Below are positions 10,404 to 19,465 of a stretch of 64,000 nucleotides of DNA, in pieces. The translations under genes and the position numbers were made by a program. Numbering within the stretch: position 1 is the stretch's first letter; every line of letters starts with the position of its first letter. Source of the DNA: an uncultured Tateyamaria sp. (GTDB lineage: Bacteria > Pseudomonadota > Alphaproteobacteria > Rhodobacterales > Rhodobacteraceae); contig NZ_CANNDN010000001.1 in NCBI RefSeq assembly GCF_947503465.1, forward strand, positions 1,550,001 through 1,614,000. Reading direction: 5' to 3'. The notes under the pieces were generated by a model that was given only the letters and a program-made list of their open reading frames with translations, did not search any database and was not told the DNA's origin.

Positions 10404-11459
10404 TCAGGCAGCCGTCTTGCGGCCCAGAAGCCAGACAAAGAACACGCCGCCCACCAGGCCGGTGACAATGCCGATGGGCATGTCTTCGGGGGCCATGACG
10501 GTGCGGGCCGCGATATCGGCCCAAAGCAGGAAAATGGCCCCGATCAGGGCAGAGCCCGGCAGGACGCGCCGGTAATCGCCGCCCACCAGCATCCGCACCA
10601 CATGGGGCACCATCAAGCCGACAAAGCCGATGATCCCCGAAAAGGCGACCATCACACCGGTGATCAGCGCCCCCATGACAAAGACGAACAGGCGGAACCG
10701 GGCCACGGGTATGCCAAGGGTTGATGCCGTCTCGTCCCCGACGGTCATGGCGTTCAGCGCCCCCGCCCGCCAGATCAGCCACAGACCGCAGGCCAGCAGG
10801 ATCACCAGCGGATAGACCAGCTGGCTCCACTGTGCGAGGCCCAGGCCGCCCAGCATCCAGAACACGACCGTATGGGTCGCGCGCGGATCACCCAGAAAGA
10901 TCAGGACATTGGCGGCGGCCATGATGATGAAGGACACCGCCACACCCGCCAGCACCAGGCGGTCGGCACTTGTGGCCTGGGCAAAGCGGGACACCGCCAG
11001 CACAATGGCCGTGGCGCCCAACGCCCCCAGAAAGGCCAACAGCGGCACCGTCAGCAACCCCAGGAACAGCCCGGTGTGCAAAAGGGCAAGGATCGCCCCA
11101 AAGGCGCCGCCCGACGAAATCCCCAGCAAATGCGGATCGGCCAGCGGATTGCGGGTGACGGCCTGCAGGCTGGCACCCACCATCGCCAGCCCGGCCCCCA
11201 CCATCATCGCCAGCAACGCGCGGGGAAACCGGATATCCCAGACGATGGCCTCGCGCCCCTGCGACCAGGTCTGCGGGATCAGTCCGGGCGACAGCTTGTT
11301 CAGAAACACGCTCCACACCGTCGACAGCGGCACCTGAACCGCGCCCACGGAAATGGCAAACGAAAGCGAGACCAAAAGCGCGGCCAACCCGGCGCACATC
11401 AGCACGCCGGTGCGCCCCGGACGTCCGGTCCGGGCCTGGGACACCCTGATTTCGCTCAT
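10404..11459 (-). CDS. FecCD-family ABC permease, probable B12/corrinoid import
   Basis: Inner-membrane permease of about 351 residues with roughly ten hydrophobic segments and the FecCD/BtuC hallmarks WDIRFPRALLAMMVGAGLA, GASLQAVTRNPLADPHLLG, GISSGGAFGA and GFVGLMVPHVVRML. The start MSEIRVSQ was chosen because it lies 4 bp after the stop of the binding-protein gene; a longer in-frame extension would overlap that gene and has no family similarity. It is the last gene of the DUF1636-ATPase-binding protein-permease operon behind a cobalamin riboswitch. Family members also import ferric siderophores and haem, so the substrate rests on the riboswitch. Confidence 0.9.
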   Translation of the reverse strand: MSEIRVSQARTGRPGRTGVLMCAGLAALLVSLSFAISVGAVQVPLSTVWSVFLNKLSPGLIPQTWSQGREAIVWDIRFPRALLAMMVGAGLAMVGASLQAVTRNPLADPHLLGISSGGAFGAILALLHTGLFLGLLTVPLLAFLGALGATAIVLAVSRFAQATSADRLVLAGVAVSFIIMAAANVLIFLGDPRATHTVVFWMLGGLGLAQWSQLVYPLVILLACGLWLIWRAGALNAMTVGDETASTLGIPVARFRLFVFVMGALITGVMVAFSGIIGFVGLMVPHVVRMLVGGDYRRVLPGSALIGAIFLLWADIAARTVMAPEDMPIGIVTGLVGGVFFVWLLGRKTAA

Positions 11460-11463
11460 GCGC

Positions 11464-12399
11464 TCACGGGGCCCGGAACCCTTCGGCCAGCGTCTTGATG
11501 GCCTGGATGTTGCGGGGACCGGGCGTGGCCTCGACATATTCCAGGGTGACAAAGCGGTCGTTCCTGACGGCATCCATGTCGGCAAAGGCGGGGTTGGTCA
11601 TCAGGAAGGCGCGCTTTTGCGCGGCGGTCACATCGCCATAATTCACGATGACGATGACCTCGGGATTGCGCTCCACCACCTCTTCCCAGGTGACGGTGGC
11701 CCAGCTCTTGTCGAAATCCTCCATGATGTTCACGCCACCCGCAGCCTCGATCAGGGCGGTGGGCATGGCATGGCGCCCGGCGGTAAAGGGCGCGTCCTCG
11801 CCGCTGTCATATACGAACACGCGCAGGGGCGTGCCGGTCTCCTGCGCCGCGACAAAGGCCGCCAGGTCCGCACGGTAGCCGTCAACCAGGGCGGCGGCAC
11901 GCGCCTCGACGCCAAAGATGCGGCCAAGGTTCATCAGGTCGGCATACATGTCCTCCATGCTGGCCTTGTCCGTGTCCATGATGTGGGCGCAGGACTCCGT
12001 CAGCTCGTAGACATCAATGCCAAACGGGGCCAGCGTCTCCGGCGTCACCTCGCCCCCCACCTTCATCCCGTAATTCCAACCGGCAAAGAAGAAATCGGCA
12101 TCCGCACCGACAAGAACCTCGCGCGACGGATACTTGGCCGACAGTTCGGGCAACTGCGCCACACCGGCGCGCATGCCCTCATCCAGCGTCTTCCACCCGG
12201 AAATACCGGTATAGCCCACCATGCGGTCGGCCAGGCCCAGGACCAGCATCATCTCGGTCAGGTTCACGTCATTGGACACCGCGCGCTCGGGCGGGGCATC
12301 AAAGGTGACGGACCGGTTGCAACTCCGGACTGTGGTCGCGGCAGCCGCCAGGCCCGCGGTCAGGCTCAGGGCGAGGGCGGCGGCAATAAAGGTCTTCAT
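11464..12399 (-). CDS. Periplasmic substrate-binding protein of the B12-type ABC importer
   Basis: The 311-residue protein has a signal peptide (MKTFIAAALALSLTAGLAAA, cleavage near residue 21) and the class III binding-protein fold typical of BtuF/FhuD (RAVSNDVNLTEMMLVLGLADRMVG; ADADFFFAGWNYGMKVG; PEVIVIVNYGDV). It should capture a corrinoid or metal chelate and deliver it to the permease and ATPase beside it. It lies 2 bp from the ATPase gene and 4 bp from the permease gene. The family alone does not separate B12 from siderophore ligands; the cobalamin riboswitch at the head of the operon favours a corrinoid. Confidence 0.88.
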   Translation of the reverse strand: MKTFIAAALALSLTAGLAAAATTVRSCNRSVTFDAPPERAVSNDVNLTEMMLVLGLADRMVGYTGISGWKTLDEGMRAGVAQLPELSAKYPSREVLVGADADFFFAGWNYGMKVGGEVTPETLAPFGIDVYELTESCAHIMDTDKASMEDMYADLMNLGRIFGVEARAAALVDGYRADLAAFVAAQETGTPLRVFVYDSGEDAPFTAGRHAMPTALIEAAGGVNIMEDFDKSWATVTWEEVVERNPEVIVIVNYGDVTAAQKRAFLMTNPAFADMDAVRNDRFVTLEYVEATPGPRNIQAIKTLAEGFRAP

Positions 12400-12401
12400 G
12401 A

Positions 12402-13199
12402 TCAGGGTCCCTTGGTTTGAAGATGAAAGGTCAGGTGGTCGGCGTCGCTGGGGGTCAGGCGCTCGCGCCGGGCGGTCACGCGAAACACGGCCGATACGGC
12501 GGCTTCGGACAGCACGTCCTGCGGCGGGCCAAACCCGATGGCCCGCCCCGATTGCAGCAAAAGCACGTCGTCACAGACACCGGCCGCAAGGTTGAGGTCA
12601 TGCAGGGACGTGACAATGGTCAAGGGCAGTGACCGGATCAGATCAAGGACTTCCAGCTGATGGCGGATGTCCAGATGGTTAGTCGGCTCGTCCAGGATCA
12701 GCAGGCGGGGCTCTTGCGCAAGGGCGCGCGCCACCATGACGCGCTGGCGTTCGCCCCCCGACAGGGTGCCCAGATGGCGGTCCGCCAGCCAATGCAGGTC
12801 CAGCTGTTCCAGCGCATGCTGCACGATGTCGGCGTCCCGCTTGCCTGCGCCACCCGAAAATCCCTGCCGGTGCGGGGTGCGGCCCAGCGCCACGATCTCG
12901 TGCACGGTCAGGGCAAAGTCGCTGGGCTGTTCCTGCAGGACGGCGGCCATGCGCTGGGCTGCCGCGCGGGCGGTCAGGCTCCAGATGTCGTCGCCATCGA
13001 CATGCACGGTTCCGGTCACCGGCCTGTGGAACCGGTACAGCAGCCGCAGCAACGTGGTCTTTCCGGCCCCGTTCGGCCCGACAATGCCCAGAACACGGCC
13101 CGGCGCCAGATCAAAGCTGGTGCGATGCAGCAGCGGATCGTCCCCACGGCGCGGCGACCATGACAGGTCACTGACAGACAGGCGGGCGGCGGTGGTCAC
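12402..13199 (-). CDS. ABC importer ATPase (BtuD/FepC type)
   Basis: The 265-residue cytoplasmic ATPase has Walker A GPNGAGKTT at residues 41-49, the Q-loop in AVLQEQPSDF, the signature LSGGERQRVMVARAL near 140, Walker B LLILDEPTNHLD, and the H-loop in VTSLHDLNLA. It drives the neighbouring FecCD permease. The start overlaps the end of the DUF1636 gene by 4 bp (ATGA), so the two are translated together. Confidence 0.92.
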   Translation of the reverse strand: MTTAARLSVSDLSWSPRRGDDPLLHRTSFDLAPGRVLGIVGPNGAGKTTLLRLLYRFHRPVTGTVHVDGDDIWSLTARAAAQRMAAVLQEQPSDFALTVHEIVALGRTPHRQGFSGGAGKRDADIVQHALEQLDLHWLADRHLGTLSGGERQRVMVARALAQEPRLLILDEPTNHLDIRHQLEVLDLIRSLPLTIVTSLHDLNLAAGVCDDVLLLQSGRAIGFGPPQDVLSEAAVSAVFRVTARRERLTPSDADHLTFHLQTKGP

Positions 13200-13591
13200 G
13201 ACGCACGCACCTTGCCCGTCTCAATGGCCAGCATGGCGGCAGGCACCCGGGCCAACGTGGTGTCGCGCAGCTTGCCGGGCCGGTCCAGGGACGAACACCA
13301 CCCATCCTCCAGATCGGCATACAGTCTGGCAAAGGCCAAAAGGTCCTCGATATCGGTGTCGGGATCAATGTCGCCAAACAGATAGGTGGCCTTGCGGGTG
13401 CCGTGATAGGCCACGGTGCACGGGCGATCACATCCCGCCATGCAGGCCACGCCAGACACCTCGAAACTGTCGGTCACCGCATCGCCTGCGGTTGTAATGG
13501 CCGCGCGCAGACGCGCGATCAGCTCATAACCCGGGCGACACGCGGTGCCCAAGTGCCGGCAAGACGTGCAGATCGTGATGTGATGGTCCAT
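13196..13591 (-). CDS. DUF1636 predicted metal-binding protein
   Basis: The 131-residue protein has cysteines arranged as in thioredoxin-like ferredoxin families: CTSCRHLGTAC at the N-terminus and CMAGCDRPC in the middle, then a single Cys in GWCSS. DUF1636 proteins are often found with cobalamin genes in alphaproteobacteria. Here it is the first gene after a cobalamin riboswitch and overlaps the importer ATPase gene. A role in corrinoid or cobalt handling is an inference from context; no reaction is known to me. Start MDHHITICTSC was chosen because the cysteine motif follows at once; in-frame codons upstream (to 13633) look unrelated. Confidence 0.85.
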   Translation of the reverse strand: MDHHITICTSCRHLGTACRPGYELIARLRAAITTAGDAVTDSFEVSGVACMAGCDRPCTVAYHGTRKATYLFGDIDPDTDIEDLLAFARLYADLEDGWCSSLDRPGKLRDTTLARVPAAMLAIETGKVRAS

Positions 13592-13705
13592 TCGGGCCTC
13601 CGCCGCGCAGGGGGCAGAAGGAAACGAAACCATGTCGGTGCGGTATGTGCCGCTGTGCCATCATATGCTCCTGACCAGGCACCCCGCCTGTATCGAGTTA
13701 AAGGG

Positions 13706-13726
13706 CCGACGCGGTCCAGGCGTCGG
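13706..13726 (-). terminator. Hairpin between riboswitch and DUF1636 gene
   Basis: On the minus strand CCGACGC and GCGTCGG form a 7-bp stem with a 7-nt loop, followed by CCCTTT. It sits directly after the cobalamin aptamer and so may be part of the expression platform (terminator stem). The U-tract is poor, so a different switching mechanism is possible. Confidence 0.4.
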
Positions 13727-13727
13727 G

Positions 13728-13882
13728 GATGGCAGGTCTCCTGACTTGCGGGTCAACGCTTTCCCGAACCTTCCCGGACAGATGTCCAGTGGTCCATATC
13801 GGGGTCGCTCACCGCTCACAGTTGCGGGGGCAGTCGCGGATTTGGCGCCTGTCGGACAGGACCGCACCGTGTTCCCTTTTCA
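13728..13882 (-). promoter_or_regulatory. Cobalamin (B12) riboswitch
   Basis: The minus strand reads GGGAACACGGTGCGGTCC, then GACTGCCCCCGCAACTGT, a B12-box-like middle part, GGGAAGGTTCGGGAAAG and finally AGTCAGGAGACCTGCC. These are the conserved blocks of the cobalamin aptamer in the right order and spacing. Cobalamin binding normally lowers expression of downstream uptake or synthesis genes. It leads the DUF1636 and ABC importer operon, which is the best evidence that the importer handles corrinoids. Confidence 0.95.
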
Positions 13883-15028
13883 TCTCTTCGGCCATGGGCC
13901 TCCAAGAACCATCGCGAAAACCAAACCGGAATGTTGCGGACGGGTCAATGCACAATCGGCATAGCCATGGATCGTTTTTCGCACGCAGGCGGATGGGGCA
14001 CCACCCTCGCACCGGCGCATGGGACGATGGGATCGGGCCGGGTCACACGCGTCCGGGACCGGCAGCGCCCTGGCGGGCGTGCGGCACGGGCCATCTTGGT
14101 GTGCACCGTCGGACGTCAATTGATCGGCCATGACGCCTTGCATCTGAACACCGCGTCCGAACGACGGGCGTCGCAGGACCGAACCGGACGGGGCCAGATA
14201 TGCGACACTCCATGATCAACGTACGCCGTCTGCAAACAATCCGCGCGCAGAAATCGTTTGGGCTGCGTCGGTCTGGACCCCACGCAATGTGGAAACCACC
14301 GGTGCCACCCGTCGTCCGATGCGCAATGCCGCTGGTCCCGACACCGTGCCGGTCTGTCCCCCCCAGGGGCCGGGCACGGGGCGGCCTGACCGTCAAGGCA
14401 CGCGCGCGGACCAGCGCAGGTGCCACGTACCGATGGCACTCCCGACATTCGCCAACTGCACAAATGCCGCGCTCCCGACAGCCCCGCGCCACCGCGCGCC
14501 ACGGCCGCCTGCCGACACGGCCAGCGGATCGCACGGTTTTTCAAGCCGCACGCATCGCTGCCCGGGTGCGGTCCGGTCCGGTCGGCAACGCGTCACCCGC
14601 CGCGCGCGCGGCAGATCGGCGGCAGACCAGATCCGGATGTGGTTGATGCGTCCAGGATCGGGACGGGCCGTTCAGGATACAGGCACTATGACACCGTTGA
14701 TGATGCTGGCGCGTCCACGGTGTCTGCCGGGGGCGTTGGTGCCGCGCGCGCCAACGTGATGGCCCGCGCCGCACGGGTCTGACCCGCCATCCTCATGGAC
14801 AGGCGTGTGATATCATCGCCTGGCATAGACCGCCCGAACAAGTCATTTGCGATCCGGCCAAAGCACCCTTGGCGACGACCGCCTGCCGTCGCAGCCAGCA
14901 TGCCGGAAATCCGGTTAAAATTTCGCAACTGCAGCGCGCGCAGGTCCAAGCCCCTGATACGGCGCGCAAATCACAAAACTGCCAAAACAGTGTTAAGCCA
15001 CCGAACACGCTGTCCCCGCGGGGACAGA
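13883..15028. other. Long stretch without a convincing gene
   Basis: About 1.1 kb lies between the 5' end of the cobalamin riboswitch and the 3' end of the AsmA gene. Open frames of 60-160 codons exist on both strands, but they overlap each other, are Arg/Pro/Ala-rich, lack credible ribosome binding sites and match no family I recognise. The sequence is GC-rich from about 14000 to 14780 and AT-richer near 14890-15010. The promoter of the riboswitch operon must lie near 13900-13960 (a TTGACC is at the expected place on the minus strand). The rest could be a decayed gene or an RNA locus. Confidence 0.6.
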
Positions 15029-16981
15029 TCAGTCAAACAGGCTGCGCAGCCCCTTCTTGACCTCGTCTTCCAGCTTCTGTTTCGCCGCATCCTCCAGGCT
15101 TTGCCCCTCATCCACGACGCCCAGTTCCTCGGCGACCTTTTCGCGGGCCTTGGCCTTCAGCGCCTCCTTCTCCGCCTCCAGCTTTTCGTCCAGCCGCAGG
15201 TCAATCGCGGCGTCCAGATCGGGCAGGATGCTGGGGTCCGCCCAGGGACCGCGGATGCGCACGGGGATTGCCAGGTCCGGCCCGTCCTCCCCTTTCAGCG
15301 CGGTGGGGGTAAAGAGGTAGTCGATGTCCTGCGCCCCCAATCCGATCCGGCCATTGCCGCGCGCCTCGAAGCTGCGCAGCACCACCAGAAGGTCGTCGTT
15401 AAACAGGTTCCCGCCCTCCATCCGGTAGGTCGCGCTCATGTTTTCGAACACCGTCGTGCGGCCGTTGCCGCGCCCGAATTTCAGCAAGCCATCCAGGTCG
15501 ATCCCCTCGATCGTGCCGCCCGCAACATTGAATGATCCGTTGCCCGACAGCGACCGCATGATCGCATCCACGTTTTGACCGACGCCCAGAAATTTCAGGT
15601 CCAGGTTCGCCTGCCCCGTCAGCATGTCGAGGTCGGCGGCATCCGCAAGGAAAGGCTGCACCGAAAGCCCGCGCATGTTCATGTTGCCCCCCACGCTCAG
15701 GCCCGAACGGTTGTTGATCACGAATTCGCCCACCAGCGTGCCGCCATAGGCCGCGACCTCGCGCAGTTCGAACACCATGCGGCGGTTGTCATTGCGCAAG
15801 AGGGTGCGGGTCTGGCCCAGCTTGAACTGACCAAGGTCGATGGAGGACGCGGTCAGCGCGATCTCTCCGTTGAAGGCCGCAAGCCCGCTCGCGTCGATGG
15901 GGTCCTTGGGCCAGCCTGTCCCCGCGGGGGCAGCACCGCCTCCGCCGCCAGTGCCGGAGGTCTCTCCTCCCATTGCGCCGCGCAGGTCCAGCGCGCCCGC
16001 AACCAGTTGCGCGTTCACGGTCGGAGTGCCGTTCAGACTGATATCTGCCGCCCCGTTCAGCGTGTTGCCGCCAAGGTCGGCCCGCAGGTCGCGCAGGGAC
16101 AGGCGGCGGTCCGAGGTCAGCGTTATTTCACTTGATATTTCAACAGCTTGTCCCAGTTTCTCAGGCAACCCCGGCGCGGGCAGGCCCAGAGCGGACAGGA
16201 AGGCATCGGTGCTTGGCAGATCCATGCCGAGCAGGCCGGCCACGTCGCCCGCGGTGCTGGCGCGACCGTCCAGTGTGACACGCCCGCCTCCTGCCTCGAT
16301 GACCGCCTGAACCGGTTGGACCTGCCCGGAGATAAATCCGGCAAACGCACCGACGGTCGCGTCCACCTGCACCGCGGTCCCCGCCGGTCGAAGGGTCGCG
16401 GCGATGGTTGCGGGGCCCAGACGTTCGGGCCAGTCGAGGGACAGGTCCACGCCGGAGTAGGACAGCGTATCTGACCCTTCTGCGGCATAGATCAGGGTGG
16501 CGTCCGTCACCTGCAACTTCTGGATCGACAACGCCTGCGGCGTCGAGGCGGCGCCGGGCGCGGGTGTCTCCGTTTCGATCTGCGCGGCCCCGGACGCATC
16601 GGTGAACACCCAGCTGGCCCGCCCGTCCGCACGGCTTTCGAGGCGGATGGTGGGGCGCGTCGCCTCGACATTGGTGATGCGGATTTCGCGGCTCTGGATA
16701 TAGGCCATCACATCAACGCCGATGGCCGCGTTTTCGGCCGTCAGCATCGGGCCCTGTTCGGACCAGTCGGCATTGCCGACCTCAAGCCCGTCCGCGCGCA
16801 CGCCCAGCACCGGCCACAGGGTCATGGACACGCCCGTGATGGTCACGTCGCGGCCCGTTGCCTTGCGAATCTGATCGGCGGCAATGGCCCCGATACGGTC
16901 GGCCGGCAAAAAGAAGACCGACACCCCGGCCACCAGCACGAGGATCAGGGCAAACCCGACCAGACGCAAAACCCATTTCAT
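15029..16981 (-). CDS. AsmA family protein
   Basis: The 650-residue protein is anchored by one N-terminal membrane helix (MKWVLRLVGFALILVLVAG) and otherwise periplasmic. It has the AsmA N-terminal region (FFLPADRIGAIAADQIRKATGRDVTI) and AsmA-like C-terminal repeats (MRSLSGNGSFNVAGGTIEGIDL, then GRTTVFENMSATYRMEGG). AsmA-like proteins are linked to outer-membrane biogenesis and lipid transport between membranes. The start at 16981 is chosen because the membrane anchor begins there; a longer in-frame extension is Arg/Ser-rich and overlaps rimO. The C-terminus is a charged Lys/Glu coil that ends KKGLRSLFD. Confidence 0.9.
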   Translation of the reverse strand: MKWVLRLVGFALILVLVAGVSVFFLPADRIGAIAADQIRKATGRDVTITGVSMTLWPVLGVRADGLEVGNADWSEQGPMLTAENAAIGVDVMAYIQSREIRITNVEATRPTIRLESRADGRASWVFTDASGAAQIETETPAPGAASTPQALSIQKLQVTDATLIYAAEGSDTLSYSGVDLSLDWPERLGPATIAATLRPAGTAVQVDATVGAFAGFISGQVQPVQAVIEAGGGRVTLDGRASTAGDVAGLLGMDLPSTDAFLSALGLPAPGLPEKLGQAVEISSEITLTSDRRLSLRDLRADLGGNTLNGAADISLNGTPTVNAQLVAGALDLRGAMGGETSGTGGGGGAAPAGTGWPKDPIDASGLAAFNGEIALTASSIDLGQFKLGQTRTLLRNDNRRMVFELREVAAYGGTLVGEFVINNRSGLSVGGNMNMRGLSVQPFLADAADLDMLTGQANLDLKFLGVGQNVDAIMRSLSGNGSFNVAGGTIEGIDLDGLLKFGRGNGRTTVFENMSATYRMEGGNLFNDDLLVVLRSFEARGNGRIGLGAQDIDYLFTPTALKGEDGPDLAIPVRIRGPWADPSILPDLDAAIDLRLDEKLEAEKEALKAKAREKVAEELGVVDEGQSLEDAAKQKLEDEVKKGLRSLFD

Positions 16982-17084
16982 GACACTGCTCCCGTTCTGA
17001 TGACGTGTTGAAATCAGCCTAACGCAGCGTGTGCCTGCACCCCAACCCTTTTCGCGGGTGCAGAGTTCACATATGAGGCACGAC

Positions 17085-18482
17085 ATGAGCCAGAACCCGC
17101 CTGACTTTCGCCCCGATCTCGCGCCCAAGGCGCGGCTTGAGCAGAATGCGCCCCGCGCCCAACCGGACGGCACCGGCCGCCCCGGCCAGCCGACCATCGG
17201 GATGGTCAGTCTGGGGTGCCCCAAGGCGCTGGTGGACAGCGAACGCATCCTGACCCGGCTGCGGGCCGAAGGGTACGGCATCTCGCCCGACTATGCGGGC
17301 GCGGATGCGGTGATCGTGAACACATGCGGGTTTCTGGACAGTGCCAAGGCGGAAAGCCTTGAGGCCATTGGCGAGGCGCTGGACGAGAACGGCAAGGTCA
17401 TCGTGACGGGCTGTCTGGGGGCCGAACCCGAATACATCACCGGCGCACACCCCAAGGTGCTGGCCGTGACGGGGCCGCATCAATACGAACAGGTGCTGGA
17501 TGCCGTGCACGCCGCCGTGCCGCCGGACCCCGACCCCTTTGTCGATCTGCTGCCCGCCCGCAGCGTCAGCCTGACGCCGCGCCATTTCAGTTACCTCAAG
17601 ATTTCAGAGGGCTGTAACCACAAGTGCAAGTTCTGCATCATCCCCGACATGCGCGGGCGGCTGCAATCGCGCCCGGCCCATGCGGTGGTGCGCGAGGCGG
17701 AAAAGCTGGTCGAGGCGGGCGTGAAAGAGCTGCTGGTGATCTCTCAGGACACCTCGGCCTACGGTGTGGACATCAAACATGCCGAGGATCGGGGGCACCG
17801 GGCGCATATCACCGACCTTGCGCGTGATCTGGGGTCCTTGGGCGCTTGGACAAGGCTGCACTATGTCTATCCTTATCCACATGTGCGCGAGCTTATTCCG
17901 TTGATGGCGGAGGGGTTGGTCTTGCCCTATCTCGACATTCCCTTCCAACATGCCCACACCGACACGTTGCGCCGCATGGCGCGGCCTGCGGCTGCGGAAC
18001 GGACGCTGGACCGGATCGCGGAGTGGCGCGACATCTGTCCCGAGATCACGTTGCGGTCCACTTTCATCGTGGGCTACCCCGGCGAGACGGAGGCGGAATT
18101 CCAGACCCTTCTGGACTGGATGGACGAGGCGCAACTGGATCGCGTCGGCTGTTTTCAATACGAAAACGTCGATGGCGCGCGGTCGAACGCGTTGCCCGAT
18201 CATGTGGCGCCCGAGGTCAAGCAGGAGCGGTGGGATCGCTTCATGGAAAAGGCGCAGTCGATTTCCCAGGCCAAGCTGGCGGCCAAGGTGGGCATGCGCA
18301 TGGATGTGATCGTGGACGAGGTCGACGCCGAGGCCGCGACCTGCCGCACCAAGGCCGACGCGCCCGAGATCGACGGCAACCTGTTCATTGACGAGGGGTT
18401 CGAGCACCTGACCCCCGGCGATATCGTCACTGTCGAGGTGGACGAGGCGGGTGACTATGACCTGTGGGGCACGCGGGTTTAG
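17085..18482 (+). CDS. rimO: Ribosomal protein S12 methylthiotransferase
   Basis: Radical-SAM methylthiotransferase of 465 residues that adds a methylthio group to an aspartate of ribosomal protein S12. The N-terminal MTTase domain has [22 protein letters not shown] and TGCLGAE with the three cluster cysteines. The radical SAM motif CxxxCxxC is in [15 protein letters not shown] domain closes the protein ([22 protein letters not shown]). Start MSQNPPDF was chosen because GAGG lies 6 nt before it; earlier in-frame ATGs at 17073 and 17031 are possible. It is divergent from the AsmA gene. Confidence 0.95.
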   Translation: MSQNPPDFRPDLAPKARLEQNAPRAQPDGTGRPGQPTIGMVSLGCPKALVDSERILTRLRAEGYGISPDYAGADAVIVNTCGFLDSAKAESLEAIGEALDENGKVIVTGCLGAEPEYITGAHPKVLAVTGPHQYEQVLDAVHAAVPPDPDPFVDLLPARSVSLTPRHFSYLKISEGCNHKCKFCIIPDMRGRLQSRPAHAVVREAEKLVEAGVKELLVISQDTSAYGVDIKHAEDRGHRAHITDLARDLGSLGAWTRLHYVYPYPHVRELIPLMAEGLVLPYLDIPFQHAHTDTLRRMARPAAAERTLDRIAEWRDICPEITLRSTFIVGYPGETEAEFQTLLDWMDEAQLDRVGCFQYENVDGARSNALPDHVAPEVKQERWDRFMEKAQSISQAKLAAKVGMRMDVIVDEVDAEAATCRTKADAPEIDGNLFIDEGFEHLTPGDIVTVEVDEAGDYDLWGTRV

Positions 18483-18636
18483 GGCGGACCAGCATCCGCC
18501 TTGGGATTGGCACGTTTTTCAGATATTTCCGTGGCTTGGCCACCGCATGTCGCGCGTGGTCGTGCAGGATGGTTGCAATTTGGGCTAAATGTTCTATATT
18601 TGTTCTCAACCCCAAGCGCAAGCGAGGAGAACGCCC

Positions 18637-18984
18637 ATGTCGATCCATCCCACCCTTCCCGGCCTGTTCGAGCCGGTGCAGACCGCCCTGCCACTGGATG
18701 TGGCACCTGCAACCGACAAGCAGATCGCCTATGCCCGCACGTTGGCGGCAAGAACCGGGCGCGCCGTGCCCACGGCGTTGTTTGGCGACAGGGCGGGGTT
18801 GTCGGCGTGGATTGATCGGGCCAAGCCGAAGGCAGCCGAGGGCCGGTTTTCGGCCTATCCCAGTGCAAAACAGGTGCAGTTTGCCGAGCGTATTGCACGG
18901 CTGAAACGGCGCGAGGTGCCGCCTGAGTGTTTCAAGGACAAGTCCCTGATGGCACGGTGGATCGATGGCAACAAACCGCGGTGA
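18637..18984 (+). CDS. Hypothetical protein with a duplicated ~37-residue motif
   Basis: The 115-residue protein is soluble with no signal peptide. It contains two related halves: TDKQIAYARTLAARTGRAVP...DRAGLSAWIDRAKP and SAKQVQFAERIARLKRREVP...DKSLMARWIDGNKP. The shared pattern is KQ, a helix with A and IA, R, VP, D[RK], WID, KP. Short repeats of this sort occur at the ends of some DNA-processing proteins in my memory, but I cannot name a family with certainty. A GGAG site precedes ATG 18637. Function unknown. Confidence 0.75.
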   Translation: MSIHPTLPGLFEPVQTALPLDVAPATDKQIAYARTLAARTGRAVPTALFGDRAGLSAWIDRAKPKAAEGRFSAYPSAKQVQFAERIARLKRREVPPECFKDKSLMARWIDGNKPR

Positions 18985-19035
18985 CTGCGACGCTTTGACT
19001 GTGGTCGGGGGACGTTGCGCGCATATCTTCGACAT

Positions 19036-19419
19036 ATGAGTGATGACACCCGCGTTCTGTACAATGCCGACTGTCCGGTCTGCAATTTCGAGATCAGCCA
19101 CTATGCCAGGTATAGCGGTGATCAGGCCCTGCCCATTCGGTTCGAGGACCTGAACCGGGCCGAGATGGCCGATTGGGGAATGGACCGGGATGCCGCTGCG
19201 CGCAGGCTGTACGTGCTGAAGGACGGGCAGATGTATGGCGGCATTCCCGCCTTCATCGTGTTGTGGCAGGACATGCCCCGCTATCGCTGGCTGGCCCGCA
19301 TCGTGGCCCTGCCCGGCGTGCATTGGCTGGCATCGAAGGCCTATGACCATGTGCTGGCGCCGCTGATCTACCGCTGGCACCTGCGCCGCCAAAGGGCAGC
19401 GACGTCAACCCCTTCGTGA
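19036..19419 (+). CDS. DCC-family (DUF393) thiol-disulfide oxidoreductase-like protein
   Basis: The 127-residue protein has the defining NADCPVC motif near its N-terminus (VLYNADCPVCNFEISHY), the second family block RFEDLNRAEMADWG, and LYVLKDGQMYGGIPAFIVLWQ. DCC proteins have a thioredoxin-like CxxC and a presumed but mostly untested redox role. Start MSDDTRV is chosen because the family begins a few residues before the DCC motif. Confidence 0.88.
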   Translation: MSDDTRVLYNADCPVCNFEISHYARYSGDQALPIRFEDLNRAEMADWGMDRDAAARRLYVLKDGQMYGGIPAFIVLWQDMPRYRWLARIVALPGVHWLASKAYDHVLAPLIYRWHLRRQRAATSTPS

Positions 19420-19465
19420 GGAATTGTGCATAGACCGAGCGTGTTTTGACGGTCAGGGTGGTGCC

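Noticed and set aside
14043-14759. Several 120-165-codon frames in the gene-poor stretch
   Set aside because: They overlap on both strands, are rich in Arg, Pro and Cys, lack start signals and match nothing I know.
15029-17281. 100-residue N-terminal extension of the AsmA protein
   Set aside because: It overlaps rimO, has no ribosome binding site, and the membrane anchor that starts the family lies at 16981.
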